Positions 1-12,489 of a stretch of 64,000 nucleotides of DNA are shown here, piece by piece. Where the stretch lies: assembly GCA_004794655.1 (NCBI GenBank), contig SMMW01000025.1, forward strand, positions 3,392,501 to 3,456,500. The letters run 5' to 3'. Position 1 is the first letter of the stretch. Each line of letters starts with the position of its first letter. Source of the DNA: Marisa cornuarietis (Eukaryota; Mollusca; Gastropoda; Architaenioglossa; Ampullariidae). A program made the position numbers and the translations under genes. The notes under the pieces were generated by a model. It was not told where the DNA came from. It saw only the letters and a program-made list of their open reading frames with translations, and ran no database searches.

Positions 1-250
1 TCTTGTTAATTTACCAAAGTGAGTACAGGTTACAGAGTGTATGTCATTAAAATAAAAGGAGACTAAAGAATCTTTAGATAGAGTAACACAGCAAAAAGGG
101 TAGACAATTCTCTATGTAGCTGATTAGTTTGTGTGTTAATTTTACCTTTTTGGATTCTACTTATTTGGAACCCTCTTTGGGGTGAGAACTTAAAGCAGCG
201 TATTTTTATTGCTGTTTTGGGAAACTTATGCTGTGTAACTTTGATGGTAG

Positions 251-3200
251 GGAGAGCGGTGCTGATGAGTCAGAAATCCGGGTCGGCTTTGTGACATACC
301 ACAAGGAGCTGCATTTCTACAACGTGAAGGTAACACAGTCTTTATACCATAATATGCTTGGAAGTAAGAAGATGATTCAGCACTGCAGTTGAAGTTGAAG
401 CATTAATTTTTTAAATTGTATCAGACTATACACTATAGCATATATTTATACATTGGTAAATGGGGAAGAGCCAGACATACTGCCTAGCTGTCAGTGGTAG
501 AGCATGAAAAAGAGGATTTCATTATACTGAACCACATGAATGTTGGCAAACATTGATAAAATGATTAAATAATCGCAGTAAGAGGATGAAATATTTTTGG
601 CGCAAGATGGCAAGAGGAGAAAGTGGGAGATATCCTTTCCATTTCAGAGTTCCCTTGCTCAGCCGCAAATGATGGTAGTATCAGACCTTGAAGACATGTT
701 TGTGCCGCTTGTTGATGGCTTCCTAGTCAAGTTAACAGAGTCAGAAACTGTAATTGACAGGTACAGTTATTTTATATGAAGTTGCATTTATTTCTAAAGG
801 ACTGAAACTTGAAATTGTTCCATCTGGTAATGTGTTGTTTCTAATTAAGATTATTTTTGTAATTCAGTTTCCTTGCCAGAGAGTAGACTGCAAGAGATTC
901 TTGTCATCAATTGTCTCCTACCCAAATTTTTGAAAAATACAGACTTATTGCTTGGATTAATTCCCCGTTTTCCTTCTTCAGTCTTTTGGCACAAATTCCA
1001 CAGTTATTTGCTGATTGCAAAGAGACAGAAACTGTCTTGGGACCTGTGATACAGGCTGGGTTAGATGCACTCAAATCATCAGAACGTTGTGGCCGCCTTT
1101 ACATTTTCCATACATCTCTGCCTACAATGGAAGCTCCCGGCAAACTGAAAAACAGAGATGATCGTAAACTGCTTGGCACTGATAAAGAAAAAGTGAGTTG
1201 TCTTATGGTTTTTATTTTCTTTTTTCTCATCTTTGATGATAAATTCTTTAGTTGTGGTAAAAGCCTAAATATGAAAAATTTTAGACCTAACAACAGATTT
1301 GAAGCCAGTTAAATCAGTCTTTGAAGCTGATATTCATTTGGATTTCATTTTCAGACGGTTCTGACACCACAAACACCGTTCTACAGTAAGCTTGGGCAGG
1401 AGTGTGTAGCAGCAGGCTGCAGTGTGGATCTCTTTCTCTTCCCCAACTCGTACTGTGATGTGGCCTCCATGGCTGATGTTGTCCGCCTTACCAGTGGCAA
1501 CCTTTATAAATACAGTTACTTTCAGGTTATAATATTTCATTAACTTGAAGACTTTACAGGAAACAAAACATAGAATTTAAAAAAAATGCCAGAAACACAA
1601 ACAAAACACCAGATTGCATTTAAAGAAATTGGTGGATGGGAAGGGGTGAATAAGAATTAAGTTTGAAAGGAGAGACAATTTAGCTGTGGATGACCCATAT
1701 CTTTTGAATGAAAATGGTAGATATCATTTCTTTGATGTTTGGAGTCATCATTTTGGATGTTTTCAGGCTGACATTGATGGTGATCGATTTATAGAAGATT
1801 TGCGCAGAAATGTGAAAAGGCCAGTGGCTTTTGACAGTATCCTGCGTGTCAGGACAAGCACAGGTGTGTAAAATGTGGTTACAATTGCAGCTTCTGCATT
1901 ATATAAACTTGTCTAAACGAGGAAAATTACTTTTTTTTTTTAGCAAGAATAAAGGATTTTAATGAGATATATGCAGACCTGATCAGTTGGAGTATGATAA
2001 CAATTTTGTCCGTCTTCACATTCAGCATTTATCTTCACCCCTTTCTTGTGTCAGGAATTCGACCTGTTGATTTCTATGGCAACTTCTACATGTCCAACAC
2101 CACTGATGTTGAAATGGCTGCAGTTGATTCAGAACAATCAATAGCAGTAGAGATAAAACACGATGATAAGCTGTCCGAGGCAGAGGGTGCATATGTTCAG
2201 GTATGCAGATACTGTTAAAGTCTAGAATAAATGCATCAGGTTTTACCTTCTCCATTCATATAATTCACTATTGATACATCTCTTGCCACATTTAACGCTA
2301 GATGTGCATACATTTATTCGTGAACTCAGAGAATTTCAGTAACGTTTCCAGCATGCAGCTACTCAATGGCTCGGATGTTTTTGTCGTTTCACTTTTTTCA
2401 TAGTTCCTTGGAGAGCACAGTCTTTGGCAGATCTTCAAGTAGCCAAAGCATTAAGTATTTAAGATGAAACACAGCACTTTGAAATGTGGGATTTTACAGG
2501 TGGCAGTGCTATACACAAGTGTGAGTGGACAGCGACGGCTGCGAGTCATTAATCAGGGTTTCAACTGCTGCATGCAGATGGCAGATCTCTTCCGCTCATG
2601 TGAGCTGGACACTCTGATCAACTTTATGGCTAAACAAGGTGAAGTGTACTTCTATACTGAACAAGATTTGGATAAATATAGATATGACGGCTGTGCTACT
2701 ATTGGATTTGGATCATCATCTTTTCACTTGCGATTATCTTTTTCAAGCTTTCAGCAACATCCATTCTACCTTATATAGTTGTTGGCATAAGACCTGCTGT
2801 TCTTGCAACAATTTTGGAGTTTAAAAACTGACACCAAGAGCACAAGAAGAACATAAAGGACTCCAGTACAGTGAGGGTTGGCTGTCCTGGTTCAGCTCGC
2901 ATCTTGGGCACGCTGTTCTTCCTCTGCATGTGGCATCTGGCTGCCTTGCTGTGCTATAGCCTTAATTGCTGGCTTGGCATAAATCACCAACCCCCGCCTC
3001 CTCTTCTTTCTTGATCAGTGTATTTATTTCCTTAGATGTCAACCTTTTTAGGGATTTTATTTGTTTTGATATTATGGCGCAGCGGTGGGAGGGATTTTTT
3101 TTCATTCTTTATGGAGATTACCCAGAATCCGACAGATAGTTTTTGGTCTGTAATGATGTGATTTTTTATTCTCCAGTTATGAAGTGAGGGCAAGTCATTG

Positions 3201-5778
3201 CCATGGGACAACATGGGGAATCAAGGAAAACCGTCTTGTTATAAAGTGTCCACAGGGTCTGGTTATTGCATTGTAACTATGAAAACAAGAAACTTTTCCT
3301 TGACTTCCTATTTTGCCCATGCTTCATTTCTACAACCCCTTATTTGTAATCCTTCCAATCTGCTGAGGAGATGCACAAGACTAGGAATATCATCCCATGA
3401 CACAGAAGAGGGTCAGTCAAAGTTTAAAAAAGCCAACATAAAAATGTTTATTTCTGCTTTGCAGCTATTCGACACACACTGAACCAAAACCCCAAGTATG
3501 TACGTGAACACATTATGAATGAGGTGGCACAGATCCTTGCTTGCTACAGAAAGAACTGTGCCAACCCTTCGTCTGCAGGTCAGCTTATTCTGCCCGAGTG
3601 CATGAAGCTTCTACCACTCTATGCCAACTGCATCATAAAGAGTGACGGTATTCAGGGAGGTGTGTATTTGTTAATTATAGAGTTGGGAGAAGCATGTTTC
3701 TCCCTTAGTACCTTTGTGGACATATTTTAACTAAAAAAATGTTTTATATTTGGAAGAATTGCTATAGTTCAGATATAACTCTTTTGAAGCGATATAAAAG
3801 AATTATGATTGTATTTAAATTTTTGGCAACTTCTAAAAACTGTAAACATGCATAGATGGATATTGCCTCCCATACAAAGCACACACAGATAAGGACACAT
3901 TTATTTGACAATTCCCTCATTGTACTTGTATTCATTTTGGAAAAGGTTCATAAAGGTATATAAGTGTACAAAATTAACATATTCTATACATTACAGGCTC
4001 AGAGATTTCAACAGATGATCGCAGTTATCTTATGCACCTTATCAATGCCATGGATGTGGGCCACACCAATTGCTTTTTCTATCCTCGTCTCTTGCCTTTT
4101 GTAAGTCTGTAGTTCATTTTATTTAATCCTCACCTCTTGTAAGTCTGAAGTTCAAGTTTTAAGACTTCCAAGAAGACTTTTGAAGACTATTTTAATATAA
4201 GATTGCAGTATTCCTGCTGTAAAATTCTGATTATGAAGTAGCACACTAGGGCAATGTTTGCTGCATTATTTTGTATTCTTTATGGTAACTGTGTTGGGTT
4301 TATGAAACATATATACGATATGGTATCATCCTTTTGTAATGTTTTGCTGTGGTTTTCAATTTCTAGCACACAGCAGACTTTGACAGCAATGAACTACCTA
4401 CTGCCATCCGCTGCTCCATTGAGAGACTGCAGGACAGTGGAATCTACGTTCTTGGTATGTTCTTGAGTAGTATCATGTTTTTTTTTAAGGGATTGGGTGG
4501 AGTTTGTGCCAAGATGTGGTAATGGCAGTGAAAAACATGTCACAGGTATTTACAGGAAAATTATATTTAGAGTAAAATAATTTTTTTCTTCACTTTTTAT
4601 TTATTTTTATAAATTATTTTTATAATATTTATTAGGAAAAATGAAAATAAAATTACATATGTTACAAGCATTTTACAGTCTAGGGGCATAATTTTACATG
4701 CTGCATTATTAATTTCTGACTTGCAGAAAATGGCTTGTCCATGTTTCTTTGGATTGGGCATAATGTTGATCCTGAACTGATTCAACACATATTTGGTGTG
4801 GCTAGTGCTGCACAGGTGGATATAGACAAGGTTAGTCACTTGCCACAGAAGTTCTTTTTATCTTTTGACCTTCATATTTTATATCTTTGTGCATCATATT
4901 TTTTCAAGAGATTTCTCCATCCCAAAGTTACAAAATTCTTCGCTTAGTGCATTAATAACATCCTCCACAGTGTGTGCTCTATTACATCTTGCTGTGTAGG
5001 GCTGTCTGTATTGTTCAGACAGAAGAATGATAAAAAAACATCCATATTCAGTTTCATTAAACATTAAAGCTTAAAAAATAACTTTGTAGGGTAATATATG
5101 TTTGCATTGATCATTCTGTTAAGTTGCCCTTTTTCATGTAGATTTACTAAAAGAAAGTGAACGTGTATCTGCATGCCCTTAGTGCAAAAAAGGGATGTGC
5201 TTAACTATGCTTTAGACCAAAGAATTATTATTATGTCTCCAGCCTGGTTAATGAAGCTGTGAAAACCAGATATGTGGGTTCATTGCTAGATTTGTTTTTG
5301 TTTTGATTTGACACAGGCTGACTTACTGGAACTAGACAGTGCTGCATCACGGAAACTTCGGGACATGATACAACATATTCGTCAGGAACGATCTCGCTAT
5401 CTGAAAGTAATATTTTCTTTTTGCTCTTACTCAAGTATTTTCTCAGAATAATAAACTTTTTTACTAGCCTCTTAAGAGTTAGGTAACTGCTAATGATTTA
5501 TCAGAGATGTTAGCATCACTCATGAAAAGCATTTTTGTAGGAAATAAATGTTATGTGCATCTGTATGTACAACCATTATGCATTCCTATTCTTAGAATGT
5601 AAAGTGTCATCCCCAATGTGAAATGTTTTTTGTGCAGCTGACAGTTGTTCGTCAACGTGATAAGCTGGAGCCATGGTTTAACCATTTTCTGGTTGAAGAC
5701 AAGGGGATGAATGGGAGCTCTTCGTATGTGGACTTTCTTTGTCACATACACAAAGAAATCCGTAACATCCTGAGCTAG
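251..5778 (+). CDS. SEC24C/D-like: SEC24C/D-type COPII coat protein, 3' part of gene (13 exons)
   Basis: Sec24 is the cargo-binding subunit of the Sec23/Sec24 inner COPII coat on ER exit sites. Exons with GT-AG borders and consistent phase: 251-329, 648-760, 982-1192, 1355-1525, 1767-1863, 2055-2200, 2500-2638, 3465-3659, 3997-4100, 4367-4454, 4727-4830, 5317-5406, 5638-5778 (stop TAG 5776-5778). They give about 558 residues, roughly the C-terminal half of a family usually near 1000-1100. In order one sees the end of the trunk domain ([14 protein letters not shown], then [13 protein letters not shown]), the beta-sandwich ([38 protein letters not shown]), the helical region, the gelsolin-like part ([19 protein letters not shown]) and a C-terminal helix ([17 protein letters not shown]). 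The trunk wording fits the C/D paralogue class rather than A/B. The start codon and N-terminal exons lie left of the window. No stop or frameshift interrupts the joined frame, so it looks functional. Confidence 0.93.
3168..3340. mobile_element. Foldback MITE copy in a SEC24 intron
   Basis: About 170 bp inside the intron between the exons ending at 2638 and starting at 3465. The left arm begins near AGTTATGAAGTGAGGGCAAG and holds ACATGGGGAATCAAGGAAAA. The right arm (about 3280-3338) is its degenerate reverse complement (TTTTCCTTGACTTCCTATTT). The same family recurs at 62029-63399, where the arms are clearer. It has no coding capacity; the transposase family is unknown. Confidence 0.6.
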
Positions 5779-8340
5779 CCATCCCCAGTTGTGTCATACC
5801 CACTGTTCTGTGCTGCTGCAGGTCCATACATGGAAAAAGCAAGCCAGTGCTGATGAACTTTTGTGATTTTTTGTTTAAAGACTGTCAACAGACTCTCTCC
5901 TTTTCTTTTTCAGTTATTAAAAAAATGGCTGTGAGAGCCTTATGTGGCATATTAAAGCTTCTTAGCATTCTGTTGAGCTGTGAAAAAAAGATGCATGTTC
6001 ATTGTCAAAGGATGTCTGTTTTGTCTCGAGATGCAACATAAAAATTGTAATTTTTTAAATGCCATATTTCATTTTTACATGATCAACAGCATTTGTTTTC
6101 GTATGTATACTGCCTCTTCAGACATTCAGTTTATTTGCAAGACATGTCTCTGGATACTTTTTCTTTGGATCGAACATATTGGATACATTTCTCTCCAATA
6201 ATTATTAATTAAAAAGTGGAAATTATACATTAAACTGTAATAGTAAATGCAGCCTCTCTCATAAGAGATCTCTTTTGTTTTGATATGTTCCATAATTTTG
6301 TTGATTGTTAATAAGTAGTTTAATCTTTGACCTAAGCTGGGAAAAATTTGTTAAATGATGCAAAATGTTGTTAGTGATAAACAGGGTCCCTCAGCAAAAT
6401 TTATTAATTTTAGGTGTACAGTTGTAGACCATAAACAAGTTTGTTTTACATTTGCTTTCAGAAGGTAACATAAAAAGTAGTCAAATCTGCTGTTAACGAG
6501 GCATGATAACGTGTTACTAAAAGTATGTATGCATCTTCTGCTCTACTTACATTGCTACATTATGAAATATGGTTCATTCAACAAGACTGATGATAGACCT
6601 GTGTATAATTTTAACTGTATTTTTATAGATTACCACAGTTGCTTTCTGTCTGGGTGAGGCTGTTTGGTTCATGAATCACTGTGACTGTTGATAACAGATA
6701 AATGTTACTTTTGACAGTGTTGATGTGTCTTTGTGCCAAGCAGATACGAAAGAAAATGATCATTAATACACTTCTATTCATATTTTCCCTTTGGGACATT
6801 CTCTTTGATGACAACCATTTGCTTTCCTGTGAAGAACAGTTGCATTCTCAGAAATAGCACATTGTATCTAGTCAGAATTTAAAACAAAACAAAAAAATGT
6901 TCATATGCAAGACAGACCGGTAAAATTTTCAAGTTCTTGTGAAACGGGATTTAATTGATAATAAAATCAGATTTGACTACTTTCATCCATCTGTTGCATT
7001 TGCAGCTGGCTTAGATGCTCATTTCAGGCTTATGGTCAAACTTACACAAATCTTTCAAACTACCAAACTGGTGTACACAGCACAATATCAGTGCTGATGG
7101 AGGGAAACCCTTGTCAGTTTTTCTTTACTGCTGGCAACCAAATATTTCGCAGTATTGTCTATGCGAGTTTGAAAAAAAAAAGTGTTAAAATGTATGCATG
7201 CATATTAGTTTGTTGTGTACATATACTGTTTAGTATCTCCATTTTTCTTCTTGAATGGCATGCACTTGCTAAATGTTATTTGTTCCTTTTAAGAGTTCAT
7301 GGAACCTATACATGCAGGGTAGCCAGAAGACTAAGGCACCGCATGACGGTGTGTAACAGGTTGGTCTGCATGTCTCAAATACCAGTGATGCCTTTGTGCA
7401 GAATGTACGATTGACATTAAAACTGAAAGAAAAAGAAAATGGAACATGCCATGTTTTGTTTATGATAAATGGAAAAAAAGCACCAGGTTTCTTAAAATTA
7501 TATTCTAATAACAGAGGTGATAATTTCTTAAAACTACTCAAGTTTTATAAACTGCATGAAGTTTTCTAACTATTTTGATTAGTGGAAACTTTCGAATTCC
7601 TGTTTTTATTCAACACTTTTCTGGCCAGACATCCTGAATAAGCTGCTTGGCCCTCTGATGGGTAGTCAGAGACATGAAAGAGAACAAGTCCATATTTGAA
7701 AAGGAGTGCTTTTCTGTTTTAAGCTTTCTCAATCGTAGAACTTGTCCCAGTTATTCTTTTAGACAACATTAAACTGAAACATTACCCAAAGGCACCTGGG
7801 AATAACACCTTTGTTTGTACTTCGATTCTGGCCTGCACAAGTGTTGGATATCTGACTATCCAAAGGAGTTAGGGACGATTCGATCTATTGTGAGTGCTGG
7901 GCCTTGCTAAAGTGGTGTCCCTTTGCCCGATAGCTCGAGCCACTTCTCATCTGCAAGAGTGCAAAGGACAGCAGGACAGATGCTGCTGCCCGTTTCTAGT
8001 TAAATGGGCAATGAACGGCTGTGGTAGGGCCACTCACCATAGAATTTTTACAGGAGCCCTGAAATTATCAACATCAAAATTTGTGTACTACATTTTTTAA
8101 TTTTTGCCATGGAAAACACTAAGGATGCTTGAGAGAAAAATAGACTAAACATAGTTTACAACTTTCTTGTAGAAAAAGATGTACAATTTGATTGTGATTG
8201 GACAAATGGTATGAATCTGCATAAATCCAGATCAGAAATATATATCGCCATGATCTACTTTATCCATCTTTGCCTTTAGTCCTGTAGTAAATTGTTCAGT
8301 CATTGAGTGATTTTTGTACATCTGATCCTCAAGACAAACT
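5779..8340 (+). other. SEC24 3' UTR and 3' flank
   Basis: AT-rich sequence directly after the SEC24 stop codon. Variant poly(A) hexamers (ATTAAA) occur near 6209 and 6230, and AATAAA occurs near 6959, so the transcript end cannot be fixed by eye. Open frames here (for example 7091-7414) have no recognisable domain, no splice context and codon use like random AT-rich DNA. I see no further gene before the LINE tail at 8341. Confidence 0.55.
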
Positions 8341-8614
8341 ATGGTATCAGAATCAGTTTATTGAGTAGGCCTTCGACCCATTTCAAGGGGGAGCATAACC
8401 GTCAGGTATATATACATATACCAATAGTCATATAATTGTGGGTAAGCACAACATGTCCAGGTACAAGTGAAGATATGCATTGTCATTTAACACCATACAG
8501 TCATATAAATATGCATGTACAAATTAATATTTATCAAATTTATATTGGTTACAACATATAACCAACTAACATTAACATAATTATATGGCATTCCTGGGTA
8601 TAGTGTGCTTTGGT

Positions 8615-10200
8615 CTATGTCACGACTTTTCTTATTTCCAATGTATTATAAACAAAAGAGGCAAGACATAGTGTAGTTCGCATTCTATTATCTGACATCA
8701 AGAGTGTGAAATGGAAAAGTGAAGGGTGCTTAGAATATTTTTTAGGGATGAAAAGTTTTCGAAGGTCCATATATTTAGGGCATGCAAGTAGAAAGTGTTG
8801 TTCAGTTTCAACTGTGTCAGGGCAAAAGGGACAGTTCAAACATTCTGAGTTGAGCTATAACGTTGATGGCATTTGAGTACAGTTATACCCATTCTAAATT
8901 TTATGAAAGTATCTCTTATGCCTCTGTGTTTCAACCAGACAAGGTAGTTGCTTAAACAATATGAGTCTTGAATGTATTGTATGGGAAATATCTTGAACTA
9001 CTTTGAATAGTATCGTGCCACTGTTGGTGGTGACAGTCTATCAGTCTCTGTTTCAGGATTTGTAAAAAGAGTTTATCATCTCCAGTACCTTGACTTTCCC
9101 ACACCATACCAAAACCATATTTATACAAAAATATCATAATAAAGTATAGCCATGTTTTCTTGTTTTGCTCGTGCAGTAGTGTTAACATTAAATAGGCTTT
9201 TTTCTGGAGTCTAGTTTGTGGCATTCTTAGCAGGCGGAGCCAATATCCAACACATCGTACTGATGCATTAACAGACAAAGGGAATCTACCACATTCCCCA
9301 TATGTCAACTAGTTAGGTGTCCTTGTTGTGACTCCTAAAAATCTTTTCATCGTGAAGGTGTGAACCTTCTCAGTGCTATCATTACTGGTACACAGACCCC
9401 AATCTCAGAGCCATATAAAAGTATTGGCTGGACCTGTGCATCAAAAAGTTTGAAAAACAGGTTAGGTGAAGTATCACCAATGTACCATAACAGTTTAAGA
9501 ATGCTTATAACTCCCCTCTTTGCTTTTTCGGCTATGTCTTCTAATGCATGTGTAAAAATACACCTTGTAGAGAAAACTATACCCAAGTATTTGTATACAT
9601 TCACAATTTTTAAAGAATTACCAAATAACCATTTTTCTTTACAAGAGATAAAACCATTTGCATTTTTCGTCAGTTGCATTTTGATTTATCAAGGTTTAAA
9701 GACCTTGAGCACTGAAAAAGAATGTTCAACTGGTTCTGCAGTCCAATGATTGTATCTGATACAAGGGCAACATCATCGGCAAAAAGTAAAATAAATACCT
9801 CAATTAGTTCTGGGGTTAACTGGACACCATGTTTCCCATACTCATTTATGTCCTTTGTTGGTTCATTTATAAACAAAGTAAATAATACAGGGCTACAAAT
9901 TTCACCTTAAGGCCACAGGGGGATTCAATATAATCAGACAGCTTTGCACTCTAGCCAATACATTATTGTACATGCTTTGGATTGCTAAAAACATTTTTCC
10001 TTTTAAACCATTTTTTTAAAGTACATTCCATAGCTTGTTTCTTGAAACCATATCAAACGCTTGACGAAAGTCTATGAAAGCAACATACAATTTTTTATGG
10101 GTAAGGAGCTGTTTCTGAATTAATGCCATGAGGACAAAAGCTTGGTCTATGGTACTGTACCCTCTCCTGAACCCTCGATTGAGTGTGACGTATGTGTTCC
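8615..10200 (-). pseudogene. LINE reverse transcriptase, 5'-truncated and frameshifted
   Basis: Pieces in order on the minus strand: GFRRGYSTIDQAFVLMALIQ (about 10175), AFIDFRQAFDMV with the first catalytic Asp (about 10085-10050), a TAA near 10022, and LLFADDVALVSD with the catalytic Asp pair (about 9790-9755). Next come VYKYLGIVFSTRC and LFDAQVQPILLYGSEIG (9600-9370), thumb-like sequence (9308-8952) and a final CPFC...EQHFLLACPKY zinc-knuckle-like motif (8836-8780). The frame breaks several times. The family C-terminal half is recognisable but no full-length protein can be made. Confidence 0.8.
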
Positions 10201-10211
10201 TGGCAGTTGGA

Positions 10212-11279
10212 GGCGCCTAGGGTGACAGCATCTTTGTTAACTGCTTTGTTAACAGCACCCTCGTTGACGTTGACGTGATCTGTTCTGGACTTGTGCGTCT
10301 CGGTTCTGCGTATAGTTTCCCTTCTTCCTGGGCTTTTGATATATTATTTGCCTGAAATCTCGTCAGGTCAGAGGCTACTCTAATACCGGCCGTTCGAAGT
10401 TTGTCCCAAACATTCTTATCGTTTAGGAGTATCATTTTGTCGGACCATCGATGAAATTGTACAATCATGGGTCGGGGGCAGTTATCGCCAGTCCTCTTAT
10501 ACCCAAGTTGATGGGACGCTTGATGTCCTCAGCACACCATGGTTTTACAGCGCATAGTTCATTCAGGAGACTAATCACTTTCGAGCTGCACTCTGTGTAG
10601 TTCTCACCAATACTTTCTTGGATGCCGAACAGCTTAATGTTTTTTCGCCGGGACACAGCCTCAATTTAAGCTTGTCCATTTCCGTTGTGATTTCATCCAC
10701 TTTTTCATTTAGTAGTTCATTTTCATCTGTTAGCTAATTGATTCGTCTCTCATTTTCACGCACCTTTTCTTTAACTGAGTCAATACCTTGCTGAAGCCTG
10801 GTGATGTTTTGTATCAAGGATTGGTAGGAAGTTTGAATTTGCTGCGAAATCTGTTGAGTAATAGAGTCTTCAATACCACGCAGCTGGGTGTGTACGGTAC
10901 AAACAAAAGTGCACTGAGACTGCTCCATGCGGGAAAGAGAAGTAGATAGAACGGCAAGAGTGGACGATATGCTTTGGATAGTTGGTTGTTCCGACGAATG
11001 GCCGGCATGGGTGTGTTGTTCGATAGCACTTGAAGCCAGGTGTTGAGAGACAGGTGTGTCCGGGATCGAGGTGTCAATTGAGCCACAGTTACTCCTCATC
11101 TGGTGTTGAGAGTGTTGAGAGACAGATATATCTGGGATCGAGGTGTCAATTGAACCAAAGTTACTTGTCATCTGGTCAGTTGCATGAGAAGCATGAATCA
11201 TCTCGCCGCTAAGAGGTCCAGGATTTAGTTCGACATCTCCAGCACACATCAGAAGACACGATGACAGCAAGCAATACAC
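10212..11279 (-). pseudogene. LINE ORF1 protein with N-terminal 2A-like motif, broken
   Basis: ORF1 proteins of LINEs bind element RNA. The open part (11279-10734, 181 codons) starts with about 13 mostly hydrophobic residues, then GDVELNPGP (11240-11214). This matches the D-V/I-E-x-N-P-G-P core of 2A ribosome-skipping peptides. Then come two copies of a 24-residue repeat, a Ser/Gln-rich linker and a coiled coil (SVKEKVRENERRIN). An in-frame TAG at 10736-10734 ends it. Homologous sequence continues in shifted frames: LTDENELLNEKVDEITTEMD, RRKNIKLFGIQESIGEN (near 10650) and IVQFHRWSDKM...AGIRVASDLTRF (10468-10330), the RNA-binding and C-terminal part typical of LINE ORF1. The first codon of the open part is GTG; the first in-frame ATG is 10 codons later, just before the 2A core. 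Confidence 0.75.
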
Positions 11280-11633
11280 ACTCTGCTTTCCTAGAGCTCA
11301 CCTTACCCTGTATGATTGCGGCAGCTGTCACCCTTCGCCACATGAAGTGAGTTAGAGTAAATCTCCATAAAAAGAGGCCACAAACCACACGGAATGCTGA
11401 AATTTCCAACGGCATTTCCACAGGATATATAACACACAATTCAGTTTACAACTTTTTTGGTCCAGATGATGTAGATAAACAAAACTAAATAGCCTCGAGT
11501 GTGAGCTGTACTCTCCCCCCCCCCCACCTGACAAAGTATGGTAGGTATTTTGTATACAAAAGTATCCCAGAAATGATGGCAAATAATGTCAAGCAAATAT
11601 AGTGTAAAATTAATACAATTTGCTGCAATGGTT

Positions 11634-12489
11634 TTTATTGAAATTTAAAAACACAAACTGTTAAAAGCCCATTTTGTCTTGAACATATACTGAAGTGCAA
11701 GGAGTAATTATGTTGTAGTGAAGTTGTAGGTCTCAAATGCATATGATAAAAAGTTTAGAAAATAGACTCAACTGGTGCCAATGGGAATTGGCAGATATCA
11801 GATAAATGTAGTTTGCTTGAAAGCTACTGTTCAAGATTAGTCTAATACTATATCCTATACGAAACCATAGCATAAACTCTACTGACTTCATTTAAAAAAC
11901 CTTAAAACTGTTACAGTAGGGTAGTGAGTTTACTTGGTAGACATTGCACCAGGATCATCAGTTTGAGCTTACATTTCCATCAGAAATGAATTTGAATTTT
12001 TATCAAATATTTCATCACTTTTTTTTGGTTGTCCGTTGCTTGAGTTCAAGTTAATGGAGAGTGTACTGTAGTATTGTAAGTTTGCAAAATTAATACTTAT
12101 TTACACCAATCTCAACACACAAGTGATCGGATGGCTATTTCCTGCAGCAATAAAGTGCTGACAGAGATAACAAAGACAGCGAGAATTGTGGGTTGTGGAT
12201 TCAGATCTTGTCCCTGCATTTTTTCTCTTGGTGCAACACCTATTTACAGAACTTGATTAGGTCATCATGAAGTAGTCATAAACTACTTCCTGCCATAAAT
12301 GCCTTTCCCCTCTCATTTCACTCAAGCTTTTTGTGAACTCAAGGTGGTGGTAGCTAAATGTCTACCACAGCTTTAAAGGCCAGCCTGAGTCAAAACTGAA
12401 AATAAGCTCAATGTTATTGACAGAATGTACAAAACTACTTACTTTGTCACGAAAGTGCTGATCTGTCGGTGGCAAAGCTTAAGTCTTCA
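11634..12489 (-). other. Probable ATAD5 3' UTR with poly(A) signal
   Basis: Between the candidate ATAD5 stop codon (about 12490) and a minus-strand AATAAA at 11639-11634 lies about 850 bp of AT-rich sequence without coding signal. The assignment rests on position and the hexamer alone. If the last ATAD5 exon is elsewhere, this is simply intergenic. Confidence 0.35.

Larger units (their letters stand above)
8341..11279 (-). mobile_element. Degraded non-LTR retrotransposon (LINE) with 2A-bearing ORF1
   Basis: Read on the minus strand the order is ORF1 (11279 to about 10212), a junction near 10205, then a partial reverse transcriptase (about 10195-8615) and a 3' tail ending near 8341 (AATAAACTGATTCTGATACC). 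The whole endonuclease domain and the first part of the reverse transcriptase are absent, so the copy carries an internal deletion besides stops and frameshifts. The element sits between the convergent 3' ends of SEC24 and ATAD5. The 2A-like start, ORF1 type and C-terminal CCHC-like motif place it among APE-type LINEs (CR1/L2-like breadth); I do not assign a precise clade. It cannot move on its own. Confidence 0.85.

Noticed and set aside
7091..7541. Frames of 90-107 codons right of SEC24
   Set aside because: AT-driven hydrophobic text in a 3' flank without splice or start support.
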